Below are positions 51,998 through 60,884 of a stretch of DNA of 64,000 bases, in pieces. Within the stretch, counting starts at the first letter, position 1. Each line of letters begins with the position of its first letter. Where the stretch lies: contig QHBK01000006.1 in assembly GCA_003244105.1 (NCBI GenBank), forward strand, positions 186,001-250,000. The letters run 5' to 3'. A program made the translations under genes and the position numbers. The notes beneath the pieces were generated by a model. That model ran no database searches. It had not been told where the DNA came from and saw only the letters and a program-made list of their open reading frames with translations. Source of the stretch: Candidatus Eremiobacter antarcticus (lineage in GTDB: Bacteria; Vulcanimicrobiota; Vulcanimicrobiia; Eremiobacterales; Eremiobacteraceae).

Positions 51998-53287
51998 ATG
52001 CATCTTTATAGTCCTTTGAGTCGAGCCGGTATTATGCTGGTTTTTTGCGCTTTATCGGCGTGCGGACATCGCGGCGGCGGCAACGCCGGCGGCGGTCCGC
52101 CAGGCGGCGGCGGGTTCGCGATGCCCGTCTCTGCCGCACCTATCACTCGCGGCAGCATCGCGCAGACGTTCAACGTGACCGGCACCGTGTCGCCGTTGCA
52201 GCAAGCCGCTTTGTCTTCCGTCGCATCAGGCACAGTCTTGTCCGTAGGACCCCAGATCGGCCAGCACGTGTCGAAGGGCGAACTGCTCGTGAAGATCGAC
52301 GACAGCACGCTGCGCGCTCAGCTGCAGCAGAATGAAGCCGCGCTCGAATCCGCGCGAGCCCGCCTCGCTCAAACGCTCGCGAACACGAGCGGCACCGCCT
52401 CTTCCAGCAACGCTGGTCTCAAGTCGGCGCTCGTGGCCGAGCAGACGGCGCAAGCGAATCTGCGCCGCACGCGGCAACTGTTCGCGCAAGGCTACGTGTC
52501 GCAATCAGCCCTGGACCAGCAGCTGCAGGCTACGGCGGCGGCGGATGCCGCGTTGCGAGAGGCCCAAGTGACCGCTCAAAACGCTGGACTCAACCCCTCG
52601 AGCTCAAGCGCGGCAGTGGCAGACGTGCGCAATGTTAGAGCTGCCGTCAGCCAAAGCGCTGCTGCGGTCAGCATCATCCAGTCGCAGATCGCACAGACCG
52701 ACGTGCGCGCGCCCTTCGACGGCGTCGTGACCGCTCGCAACGTCGATCCTGGCGCGCTGGCCGCCCCGGGCCAGACCCTCATGCAAGTGTCACAACTGAG
52801 CCGCGTCTTCGTTGACGTCGGCATCTCGGGAGAGAATGTCTCGCACGTGCGAGTGGGCACGCCGGCCACGGTGTCGATAAGCGGTACTACGGGCCGTTCG
52901 TGGCGCGGATCCGTCGCCTACCTGAGCACGGCGGCTGCGGCCGGCACCCTCAGCTACCAGGCGCGGATTCCGATCGCCAATCCGGATGCGCGCTTGCGCG
53001 GCGGCATGGTGGTGAACGTCAGTTTCGAACAATCTCGCAAATCCGGCGTCTTGCTCGCTCCGCATGGGTCTGTGTTCCAAACGGAAGCGGGCTACTCGAT
53101 GTTCATCATCGACGGCGGCAAGGCGAAGTCCGTGCCCGTCGAGACCGGTCTATCAAACGACCAAGTGACGGAAGTGAGCGGCGCGGGACTCAAACCCGGC
53201 GTGCAGGCGATCCTCAATCACGCTGCCACCTTGCAGCCCGGCATGCCCGTGCAGCCGCTGCCGGCTCAGCCGAAGCAAGCGGGCTGA
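51998..53287 (+). CDS. RND efflux periplasmic adaptor (MexA/AcrA-like lipoprotein)
   Basis: Membrane fusion protein of the RND pump. Signal peptide with lipobox LSAC (cysteine 22), then a Gly-rich linker, the lipoyl half with VGPQIGQHVSKGELLVKIDDS, an Ala-rich coiled-coil hairpin of about 130 residues, the second lipoyl half with VRAPFDGVVTARNVDPGALAAPG, then beta-barrel and membrane-proximal domains. GGAGG lies about 6 bases before the ATG at 51998. One base separates its stop from the pump gene. No TolC-like gene follows. Confidence 0.93.
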   Translation: MHLYSPLSRAGIMLVFCALSACGHRGGGNAGGGPPGGGGFAMPVSAAPITRGSIAQTFNVTGTVSPLQQAALSSVASGTVLSVGPQIGQHVSKGELLVKIDDSTLRAQLQQNEAALESARARLAQTLANTSGTASSSNAGLKSALVAEQTAQANLRRTRQLFAQGYVSQSALDQQLQATAAADAALREAQVTAQNAGLNPSSSSAAVADVRNVRAAVSQSAAAVSIIQSQIAQTDVRAPFDGVVTARNVDPGALAAPGQTLMQVSQLSRVFVDVGISGENVSHVRVGTPATVSISGTTGRSWRGSVAYLSTAAAAGTLSYQARIPIANPDARLRGGMVVNVSFEQSRKSGVLLAPHGSVFQTEAGYSMFIIDGGKAKSVPVETGLSNDQVTEVSGAGLKPGVQAILNHAATLQPGMPVQPLPAQPKQAG

Positions 53288-53288
53288 C

Positions 53289-56200
53289 ATGTTCTCGAGC
53301 TTCTTCATCACGCGGCCCATCTTCGCGTCCGTTTGCGCCGCGATCATCTTGCTCATCGGTGCTATCGCGATCCCATCGCTGCCGGTTTCACACTATCCAT
53401 CCATCGCGCCGCCCACGGTGACGGTGCAGGCCGAGTACATCGGCGCGAACGCCGAAGCTGTCGAATCGTCAGTCACAAACCCGCTCGAAGAGCAGATCAA
53501 CGGCGTGGAAGGGTTGCGCTATTTGTCGTCCACCAGCGCGGACGACGGTTCGAGCCAGATCACCGCGACGTTCAACTTGGGGCGCGATCCGGACAAGGCC
53601 GCCCAAGACGTGCAGACCCGCGTCAACGTCGCTCAGGGCGTACTGCCTGCGCAAGTGAAGCAAACCGGCATTACGGTCAACAAGAATTCTTCCTCGTTCG
53701 TCATGGCGATCGGCATCACGTCGGACAACAAGAAGTACGACAGCATTTTCTTGAGCAACTACGCGGACCGCTACATCACGCAATCGCTCAAGCGCGTCAA
53801 AGGCGTTGGCAACGTCATCATCTTCGGCGAGCGCAAGTACGCGATGCGCTTGTGGCTGGACCCGTCAAAGCTGCAAGCCTATGCTTTGACGCCTTCCGAC
53901 GTCGTGACCGCGCTGCAGCAGCAGAACGTGCAAGTGGCCGCGGGTGCGATCGGGCAGCAGCCTGCGCCTCCCAAACAGCCGTATCAACTGAACGTGCGCG
54001 TGGCGGGCCGTTTGACGTCGCCCGCTGAGTTCGCAAATATCGTCGTCAAGTCGGCGTCCAACAACTTGGTCCGCGTCGCAGACGTCGGCCGCGTGGATCT
54101 TGGCGCGCAGGACTATTCCACCAATCTCAACTTCAACGGCAAGACCGCCACCGGCATCGGCGTGCTGCAGCTGCAGGACGCCAACTCGCTCAGCGTCTCC
54201 AAGGGCGTCAACGAAGCGATGGAGCGGCTGTCCAAGGACTTTCCGCCGGGAGTGCATTACGCGGTCGCCTTCGACTCGACGGTTTTCGTGCACGAATCGA
54301 TCCGAGAGGTGATGAAGACCCTGCTGATCGCGATCGCCCTCGTGGTGCTCGTGATTTTTCTCTTCCTGCAAGACTGGCCCACGACGATGATTCCGGCGAT
54401 CACGATCCCGGTGTCGTTGTTCGGCACGTTTGGGCTGCTCAAAGCGTTTGGGTTCTCCATCAACGTGCTCACGCTGTTCGGTTTGACGCTCGCGACGGCG
54501 CTCGTCGTGGACGACGCCATCGTCGTGATCGAGAACATCGTGCGATACATCCAAGAGCATAAGAAAGACCCCAAGACCGCGGCTCCGCTCGCCATGGCGG
54601 AGATCACAAGCGCAGTGGTGGCCACGTCGCTCGTGCTGCTGGCCGTGTTCGTGCCGGTGGCGTTCTTCCCGGGCACGACGGGCGAACTGTACAAGCAGTT
54701 CGCTCTGACGATCGCTTCCACCATCACGATCTCCGCGTTCACGGCACTGACGCTCGCGCCGGCCCTGGCCTCGCTGCTGCTCAAGTCCGAAGAGCCCGCT
54801 CACGGGCCGTTCATGCGGGGCGTGGCGCGCGGCATCAACGCGATCCGCAACACGTATCGTCGCGCCCTGCCCCAAGTCGTTGGCCATCGGGCGATCGTGT
54901 TGACGGTCTTCGCCTTGCTGCTCGCCGCGACCGTGTTCATGCTCAAGATCGTCCCCACCGGTTTCGTTCCGGATGAGGATCAGGGCTATTTCGTGGTGAT
55001 CGCTCAGGGACCGCCCGGGTCTTCTTTGGATTACACGGATCGCATCATGGCGCAAGCGCAGCGCATTATGCGCTCGGAGTCGGACGTCGTCAACATCTTC
55101 AGCGTGTCCGGCTTCAGCTTCACGGGCGTGGGCGCGAACAACGGCATCATGTTCTGCCTGCTCAAACCGTGGGCCGATCGCAAGCACGCCGATCAGACGG
55201 CAGCCGCGATTTTAGGCCGTTTGGGCGGGAAGCTCATCGGCATCACGGGCGCATCCGTGTTCGCGTTCAACCCGCCGGCCATCCAAGGCGCGGGCAACGT
55301 CGGAGGTTTCGACTTCGAAGTCGAGGATCAAGCCAATCTCGGGCTGCCTGCGCTTGCGTCAACCGCCGGGGCGATGATGTACCGCGGCAATACCGACCCA
55401 GCGCTGCGCTCGGTCTTCACCACCTTCCGGGTTGACAATCCGCAGGTGCAGCTGAACATCGATCGAGATGCGGTGCAAGCGCTGCACGTGAAGCTGGGCG
55501 ACGTGTTCGACACGCTGCAGATCATGCTCGGGTCGGACTACGTCAATGACTTCAACTACAACAACAAGTCATACCGCGTGTACGTGCAGGCGGATGCGCC
55601 CTACCGCTCGCGCGTCGACGATCTGAGCCGGATGTACGTGCGCTCGGAGAGCGGCGCCATGATACCGCTGAATGCTTTAATGGCGGTGCAGCGCACCCTC
55701 GGACCGCCGGTCATCTACCATTACGATCTGTTCCGCTCGATCGAGTTCAACGGGAATCCCGCTCCCGGATATTCGTCCGGACAGGCGCTCTCGCGCATGC
55801 AGACCATCGCCTCCCAAGTGCTGCCAAAGGGCATGAGCTACGCGTGGACCGGCGTGTCGCGCGATCAGATCGAAGCGGCCAACGCCACCATTTTGATCTT
55901 CGGCCTCGCGGTCATCTTCGTGTTCTTGGTGTTGGCTGCGCAGTACGAGAGCCTCGTCGATCCGCTCATCATCATCATGGCGGTGCCGCTTGCGATCCTG
56001 GGAGCGCTCACGGCCATCTGGCTGCGCGGACTGCAGAACGATATCTTCACTCAGATAGGCTTGGTGATGCTCGTCGGGCTGGCCAGTAAGAACGCGATCT
56101 TGATCGTGCAGTTCGGAAATCTGCTCAGGCAACAAGGCATGCCTGTGGCTCAAGCCGCCTTGCAGGCGGCACAGACGCGGCTGCGTCCCATCTTGATGAC

Positions 56201-56435
56201 CTCGTTCGCGTTCATCTTCGGCATCATGCCGCTCGTGTTCGCAACCGGAGCGGGCGAGGCTAGCCGCCATTCGCTCGGCACCGCCGTCGTAGGAGGCATG
56301 CTGGTCTCCACGCTGCTCAACCTGTTCGTGATTCCGCTGCTGTACGTCATCATCGCCGGCGCTGAGGAGCGTTACCGCGAGCGCCGGGCGGGGCGTGCCA
56401 GGGCCGTGCGGCCCGCGTACTCGGACGAAGGATAG
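53289..56435 (+). CDS. RND multidrug efflux pump, HAE1 family (AcrB/MexB-like)
   Basis: Inner-membrane trimeric drug:proton antiporter of 1048 residues. N-terminus FFITRPIFASVCAAIILLIG; proton-relay aspartates D408/D409 in VVDDAIVVIENI; HAE1 segments SLDYTDRIMAQAQ and YAWTGVSRDQIEA; and the late LVGLASKNAILIVQFGN with the relay lysine. Two large periplasmic loops are present. It forms the inner part of a tripartite pump with the preceding adaptor, exporting amphiphilic compounds; substrates unknown. Implies an outer membrane. Confidence 0.96.
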   Translation: MFSSFFITRPIFASVCAAIILLIGAIAIPSLPVSHYPSIAPPTVTVQAEYIGANAEAVESSVTNPLEEQINGVEGLRYLSSTSADDGSSQITATFNLGRDPDKAAQDVQTRVNVAQGVLPAQVKQTGITVNKNSSSFVMAIGITSDNKKYDSIFLSNYADRYITQSLKRVKGVGNVIIFGERKYAMRLWLDPSKLQAYALTPSDVVTALQQQNVQVAAGAIGQQPAPPKQPYQLNVRVAGRLTSPAEFANIVVKSASNNLVRVADVGRVDLGAQDYSTNLNFNGKTATGIGVLQLQDANSLSVSKGVNEAMERLSKDFPPGVHYAVAFDSTVFVHESIREVMKTLLIAIALVVLVIFLFLQDWPTTMIPAITIPVSLFGTFGLLKAFGFSINVLTLFGLTLATALVVDDAIVVIENIVRYIQEHKKDPKTAAPLAMAEITSAVVATSLVLLAVFVPVAFFPGTTGELYKQFALTIASTITISAFTALTLAPALASLLLKSEEPAHGPFMRGVARGINAIRNTYRRALPQVVGHRAIVLTVFALLLAATVFMLKIVPTGFVPDEDQGYFVVIAQGPPGSSLDYTDRIMAQAQRIMRSESDVVNIFSVSGFSFTGVGANNGIMFCLLKPWADRKHADQTAAAILGRLGGKLIGITGASVFAFNPPAIQGAGNVGGFDFEVEDQANLGLPALASTAGAMMYRGNTDPALRSVFTTFRVDNPQVQLNIDRDAVQALHVKLGDVFDTLQIMLGSDYVNDFNYNNKSYRVYVQADAPYRSRVDDLSRMYVRSESGAMIPLNALMAVQRTLGPPVIYHYDLFRSIEFNGNPAPGYSSGQALSRMQTIASQVLPKGMSYAWTGVSRDQIEAANATILIFGLAVIFVFLVLAAQYESLVDPLIIIMAVPLAILGALTAIWLRGLQNDIFTQIGLVMLVGLASKNAILIVQFGNLLRQQGMPVAQAALQAAQTRLRPILMTSFAFIFGIMPLVFATGAGEASRHSLGTAVVGGMLVSTLLNLFVIPLLYVIIAGAEERYRERRAGRARAVRPAYSDEG

Positions 56436-56441
56436 CGCGGG

Positions 56442-56468
56442 GTTTAGAGCTCCCGCCAGGGTGGGATA
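56442..56468 (+). promoter_or_regulatory. Sigma-B-like promoter of the YflT-like gene
   Basis: GTTTAG (56442-56447), a 15-base spacer, then GGGATA (56463-56468), resembling the sigma-B consensus, 62 bases before the ATG at 56531. Confidence 0.4.
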
Positions 56469-56530
56469 ACTTGTAGCCGGCAGTTTGAGCGTGGTCCAGG
56501 GGCCGGTCACTAGAACGAAGGGGGCAGTTA

Positions 56531-57133
56531 ATGGAAGGTTACAATTACGAGACCGGGATGTTCTACGACACGCCATCCGCCGAAGCGGCCGTCACCCGTC
56601 TCAACGAGATGGGATATTCCAAAGACGACATCAGCGTCATGATGGACGACAAAGCCAAGGCCCAACATTTCGCCGATTCGACGGGAACCCAAGCGACCAA
56701 GGGAGCCGTGACCGGCGCGAGCGTCGGCGGCGGCCTTGGTGCGATTGTCGCGGGCTTGACCGCGACCGGCAGCATCGCCGCGATCGCCGGGACCGGCGGA
56801 TTAGCCGCGCCGTTGGTGGCAGGTCCGCTTGCGGCAGCGCTGGCAGGCTTGGGAGCCGGCGGACTCGCGGGCGGAATCGTCGGCGCCCTCGTTGGCTCTG
56901 GTATCCCCAAAGAGAAGGCTGAGGAATACGAGCAGGGTCTGAAGCGAGGCGGCATTCTGTTGGGCGTTAAGCCTCGGCCTGACACGCAGGATCGCTTGAG
57001 AGACGTCTTTTCGGGATCGTCAGCCCGCGGAACCGGCACGAGCGCCGTCGATGACACTCAAACCGATGTGACGAGCAGGCGCGACGCCAGCTTCCAAACG
57101 GACACGAGCGACACGACCGGCCGGCTCCCGTAA
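56531..57133 (+). CDS. YflT/general stress protein 17M-like protein
   Basis: A 200-residue protein. The N-terminal 40 residues (FYDTPSAEAAVTRLNEMGYSKDDISVMMDD) match the heat-induced stress protein YflT domain. The middle (about 60-128) is a glycine/alanine-rich hydrophobic region that could insert in a membrane. The tail is polar and Asp/Thr/Ser-rich. AAGGGGG precedes the ATG by about 7 bases. A sigma-B-like motif lies upstream and a strong terminator follows. It is the B. subtilis general-stress class; role in this organism is inferred. Confidence 0.8.
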   Translation: MEGYNYETGMFYDTPSAEAAVTRLNEMGYSKDDISVMMDDKAKAQHFADSTGTQATKGAVTGASVGGGLGAIVAGLTATGSIAAIAGTGGLAAPLVAGPLAAALAGLGAGGLAGGIVGALVGSGIPKEKAEEYEQGLKRGGILLGVKPRPDTQDRLRDVFSGSSARGTGTSAVDDTQTDVTSRRDASFQTDTSDTTGRLP

Positions 57134-57149
57134 GCAGCAGCACCAGGTG

Positions 57150-57186
57150 ATGCGGGGCACGCTTCGGCGGCCCCGCATTTGTTTTT
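57150..57186 (+). terminator. Rho-independent terminator after the YflT-like gene
   Basis: ATGCGGGGC-N11-GCCCCGCAT, a 9-base-pair stem followed by TTGTTTTTG. It is the clearest intrinsic terminator of the window and separates the YflT-like gene from the convergent cyclodeaminase gene. Confidence 0.85.
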
Positions 57187-57217
57187 GTCTGGCGCTATGC
57201 CGGCGGCGGGCCGTCGG

Positions 57218-58189
57218 CTACAGCGCGAACTCCTGTCCTCTGCGCTGCGCACGAGCACGCTCAACTACGAAAGCCGCCGTGCTGATATCCTCCAGCGCTA
57301 ATCCGAGCGACTCGAACACCGTGACCTCATTATCGTCGTGGCGTCCCTGCGCTTTGCCGGCTATGACATCGCATAAGAGAATGAGCTCAGGCTTCGGGGG
57401 CAGCGCGCCCTCGGCGATTGCGAGCCTGATCTCGGCGGCTTCCTTGCGTGCGCCATCCAGCGAATCCACGATGATGCGGGCATCTTTCATCAAGTCGGAC
57501 GAGAGCTCGCGGCCGTTGGGAGGCGCCATGCCGACGGCATTGACGTGCGTTCCCCGATCGAGCTCGCGCGCGTTTAGTACAGGTTCCGTCGAGGATGTGA
57601 CGGTGCAGACGACGTGCGCTCCGGCGCACGCATCGGCCACCGTCGCGGCGGTACGCGCGTTGATGCCCTGCCGCCGCGCATGCTCCCCAAGCGCTTCCGC
57701 CTTGGCGGCAGTTCGGCCCCACACGCGCACCTCTCGCACGTTCATAACGTGCGGGAGAGCATCCACGTGGGCATGCGCTTGCACGCCCGTGCCGATGATG
57801 GCGACCACCGATGCTCCCTTCACCGCTAACGCTTCGGTCGCAAGCGCCGACGTCGCCGCGGTGCGTATCTCGGTGATGTAGCGGCCGTCCATGAGGCAGA
57901 GCGGCTCTCCGGTTGTGGGATCGAACGACAGGATGAGAGCCTGATGCGTCGGCATCTCTGAGGCGGTGTTGCCGGGGAAGACCGTGACCAGCTTGGCACC
58001 CAGCGCCGCACCGTCTGTTTGGATGGAAGCGGGCATGGCGCCCAAGATCCCGCTGGTCGATGCTGCCATGGTGCGCAATGGCATTTTCACGCGACCGTGC
58101 GCCTGGGCAAGAAAGGCCGAGCGCAAGACGTCGATGCACTCGCGCATCGACAGCAGCTCCCGCACGTCTCGTTCACTCAGAAGCAGCAC
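57218..58189 (-). CDS. Ornithine cyclodeaminase/mu-crystallin family NAD(P) enzyme
   Basis: OCD/mu-crystallin enzyme of 323 residues. The Rossmann motif is GTGVQAHAHVDAL; GAKLVTVFPGN and LMDGRYITEIRTAATSALA are family substrate-site segments; VGMAPPNGRELSSDL is also typical. Members convert ornithine to proline, or reduce ketimines and alanine-type amino acids, so the substrate is open. The start is a GTG at 58189; no ATG is available near the N-terminus. No amino-acid catabolic operon is adjacent, apart from an APC permease 600 bases away. Confidence 0.9.
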   Translation of the reverse strand: MLLLSERDVRELLSMRECIDVLRSAFLAQAHGRVKMPLRTMAASTSGILGAMPASIQTDGAALGAKLVTVFPGNTASEMPTHQALILSFDPTTGEPLCLMDGRYITEIRTAATSALATEALAVKGASVVAIIGTGVQAHAHVDALPHVMNVREVRVWGRTAAKAEALGEHARRQGINARTAATVADACAGAHVVCTVTSSTEPVLNARELDRGTHVNAVGMAPPNGRELSSDLMKDARIIVDSLDGARKEAAEIRLAIAEGALPPKPELILLCDVIAGKAQGRHDDNEVTVFESLGLALEDISTAAFVVERARAQRRGQEFAL

Positions 58190-58266
58190 GCCCCACGGTT
58201 TGGCCGAGCGTGCCGTCAGCCCATGCCGCCGCGGGAAACCGGCGGGGCGGGTGAGAAGCCGCGCGC

Positions 58267-58776
58267 ATGATCGAGGTGATGGACACCGACTTTGTCGATG
58301 CCAAGGTCTACGTGCCCGACGTCTTCCATGACCAACGCGGCTTCTTCAAGGAATCGTACTCGCAGCCAAAATATGCGGCGCTCGGAATGCACGATGCGTG
58401 GGTGCAAGACAGCGTTTCGCGCTCCAAGCGCAACGTCGTTCGCGGCATGCATTACGATATGCGTATGGCCAAGTTCGTCCAGGTGCTGCATGGACGCATC
58501 TACGACGTCATCGTCGACGTTCGCGAGGGCTCGCCCACCTACAAGCGCTGGCAAGGCTTTGAGCTCAGCGCCGACAATCACCGCCAGCTGTACGTGCCGC
58601 GTGGCTTCGCCCACGGCTTTTTGGCCTTGGACGAGGACAACATCGTGTTTTATAAGATGAGCGCGGCCCATGATCCGGCCGCCGAGCGGATCTTGAGCTG
58701 GCGGGATCCGCAGGTCGCCATCCGCTGGCCCCTCGCGGGCGAGCCCGTGCTCTCGCCGAAAGACGCCGCCGCATGA
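58267..58776 (+). CDS. rfbC: dTDP-4-dehydrorhamnose 3,5-epimerase-like protein
   Basis: RmlC-type cupin of 169 residues: FHDQRGFFKESY, catalytic H62 (RGMHYD), D84 and Y129 (VFYKMS), and LYVPRGFAHGFLAL. It makes dTDP-4-keto-L-rhamnose or a related sugar nucleotide for envelope polysaccharides. No rfbA, rfbB or rfbD lies nearby, so it could also be a variant epimerase for another sugar. It is followed by the permease gene after 31 bases. Confidence 0.9.
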   Translation: MIEVMDTDFVDAKVYVPDVFHDQRGFFKESYSQPKYAALGMHDAWVQDSVSRSKRNVVRGMHYDMRMAKFVQVLHGRIYDVIVDVREGSPTYKRWQGFELSADNHRQLYVPRGFAHGFLALDEDNIVFYKMSAAHDPAAERILSWRDPQVAIRWPLAGEPVLSPKDAAA

Positions 58777-58807
58777 GCGGACGTCACCGCTCGGAGAAAA
58801 AAGCTTT

Positions 58808-60289
58808 GTGAGAACCGAGCCGCGGCCCGCAGCGCCCCGGCCCGCCGGCCTGTTCATCAGGCGCTCGATGGCCGCACTCGCGCAAGAGGAGCATCAGGCC
58901 CACGGCCCCACGTTGCGCCGCGCACTTGGCCCGTGGGCGCTCATCGCCATCGGCTTGGGCAACATGGTGGGCGCCGGCATTTTCGCGACTATCGGCGACG
59001 GCATCCACAACAAAGCCGGTCCCGCCGTCATCGTGTCATTCCTCATCGCGGCGCTCATCAGCGCGTTCGCCGCATTGTGCTATGCGGAGATCGCCTCCAT
59101 GGTGCGCATCGCCGGCAGCGCATACACGTACACGTACGCGACCGTCGGCGAGATCATCGCCTGGATCATCGGCTGGAATCTGATCTGGGAATACGGGATG
59201 GCGTCCGCTCCCGTAGCGAGCACGCTTTCGTCGAACATACAAAACTTTTTGGCGAGTGCGGGGCTGCATCTGCCTCGATGGGCGACCTCCGCGTACGATC
59301 CCGCGGCGCACACGAGCTTCGACGTGATCGCGTTTCTCGCGGTGCTCGGTTTTTCCGGCTTGCTGGCGATCGGCATCAAAGAGTCGGCCGGGACGAATTC
59401 ACTGCTCGTCGTCTTGAAGATGGGCGTGCTGGCGGCATTCGTCGTGATCGGCTTGCCGTTCATCAATTCTGTGAATTGGCATCCGTTCTCGCCGTTCGGA
59501 TGGATCACGCACCAAGGCATCAATACGATTGGCATCATCCCCGGCGCCTTCACCGTGTTCTTTGCCTTCGTCGGATTTGACGCGGTGACGACCGCCGCTG
59601 AAGAAGCCAAAGATCCGCAACGAGACGTGCCCAAAGGCGTGCTCGGCGCGCTCGGCCTGGGCGCGTTGTTTTACGTCGCGATCGCGATCGTGCTGACCGG
59701 CATGCAGCCGGCCGCAAACGTCGATGCGAACACGCCGCTTGCGAGCGCCCTGCAATCGGTCCATCGCGGCGGCTGGGCGTGGTTGACCATCGCCGGCGCG
59801 GTGATTGGCACGTCGTCCGTGATCCTCACGGGGCTGCTCGGGCAGAGCCGTATTTTCTTCGTGATGGCGAGGGACGGCCTGCTTCCCAAAGCGGTCGCCA
59901 CCATCCATCCGCGGTTTCGCACGCCCGCGCGCATGACGATCATCACGGGCGTCATCGTCGGGCTGGTCGCCGGCTTGGTCAAACTCGACAAACTGCTCGA
60001 CCTCGTGAACTTGGGCACCTTGAGCGCCTTCATCTTCGTCTGCATCGCGGTGCTCGTGCTGCGGCGCACGCAACCCAACCGGCCGCGCGGCTTTCGTACG
60101 CCGCTCGTGCCGTTCGTGCCGCTCGCAGGCATCATCACGTCGCTGTTCCTGGTGTTCTTCGGATCGCAGCCGCTCACGCGCATGATCTTCGGCGTGTGGC
60201 TTTTGGTCGGGCTTGCGATCTATTTCGGCTACGGATACCGCCACAGCGAGGAACGCAGGGCCGCGAACGCCGGTACGGCTCGTCCTTGA
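58808..60289 (+). CDS. APC-superfamily amino acid permease
   Basis: Amino acid/polyamine/organocation transporter of 493 residues with 12 predicted helices. Helix 1 is ALIAIGLGNMVGAGIF with the unwound GxG substrate site; FFAFVGFDAVTTAAEEAKDPQRDVP is the family segment after helix 6. Closest in character to cationic amino acid (YfnA/CAT-like) permeases. The GTG at 58808 follows GGAGA. The stop overlaps the ATG of the next gene by one base. Transports amino acids into the cell; exact substrate unknown. Confidence 0.9.
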   Translation: MRTEPRPAAPRPAGLFIRRSMAALAQEEHQAHGPTLRRALGPWALIAIGLGNMVGAGIFATIGDGIHNKAGPAVIVSFLIAALISAFAALCYAEIASMVRIAGSAYTYTYATVGEIIAWIIGWNLIWEYGMASAPVASTLSSNIQNFLASAGLHLPRWATSAYDPAAHTSFDVIAFLAVLGFSGLLAIGIKESAGTNSLLVVLKMGVLAAFVVIGLPFINSVNWHPFSPFGWITHQGINTIGIIPGAFTVFFAFVGFDAVTTAAEEAKDPQRDVPKGVLGALGLGALFYVAIAIVLTGMQPAANVDANTPLASALQSVHRGGWAWLTIAGAVIGTSSVILTGLLGQSRIFFVMARDGLLPKAVATIHPRFRTPARMTIITGVIVGLVAGLVKLDKLLDLVNLGTLSAFIFVCIAVLVLRRTQPNRPRGFRTPLVPFVPLAGIITSLFLVFFGSQPLTRMIFGVWLLVGLAIYFGYGYRHSEERRAANAGTARP

Positions 60290-60864
60290 TGCTCCGATTG
60301 GGCCGGCGCGGCGCGCTGCGGCTCGTGCTTGTGTTGACGCTTGTGACGCTCATGACATGGTCGTCGAGTAAGCACGCGCCAGCGGCGACTCCCGTTCCCG
60401 AGATAAAGGCCGACTGGACCAGCATAAACTTTCGCCTGGGGACATGGAGATGCGTCGGTCAGGTGACCGGCAGACCGGGAGACCGGCTTGTCACCTCGGT
60501 CTCGCGCATGTCGCTCGACGGACACTGGATGTTGACGAATTCGAGTTCTCCGCCATTCGACAAGGCGCGCTCCAAGAACGCCGACGACGACACCTACCTC
60601 GGTTACGACGCCAAAGCGCAGCTATGGATGGCGTTTCGCTTCGGCAATTTTGGCGATTACCGCTGGAGCACGTCGCCTGGCTGGCGCAGCGACACGATGC
60701 TCTCGACGAACTATGTGTTGAACGAGGGGAAGCCGGTCATCGTAGGCCACGACACGTTGACGAAGCTGAGCGATACGCAAACCCGCGAGGTGAGCGCCGA
60801 TTTACGAAGCGGGGTGTGGGTCGAAACGGCCACTCAAACGTGCAACAAGATGAAGGCCAAGTGA
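60289..60864 (+). CDS. Secreted DUF1579-like hypothetical protein
   Basis: A 191-residue exported protein with a signal peptide (1-30). After it come FRLGTWRCVGQVTGR and SLDGHWMLTNSS, the layout of DUF1579-like beta-barrel proteins, then an alternating strand pattern and GVWVETATQTCNKM. The conserved cysteines (C59-type and C186-type) could form a disulphide. The ATG at 60289 shares its A with the stop of the permease gene, so translation may be coupled. No function known. Confidence 0.7.
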   Translation: MLRLGRRGALRLVLVLTLVTLMTWSSSKHAPAATPVPEIKADWTSINFRLGTWRCVGQVTGRPGDRLVTSVSRMSLDGHWMLTNSSSPPFDKARSKNADDDTYLGYDAKAQLWMAFRFGNFGDYRWSTSPGWRSDTMLSTNYVLNEGKPVIVGHDTLTKLSDTQTREVSADLRSGVWVETATQTCNKMKAK

Positions 60865-60884
60865 CCTGCTGACCTAACGCTACC

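Noticed and set aside
53865-55187. 440-codon antisense frame within the RND pump gene
   Set aside because: Rich in Arg/His/Glu with no domain pattern; typical shadow frame of a high-GC gene.
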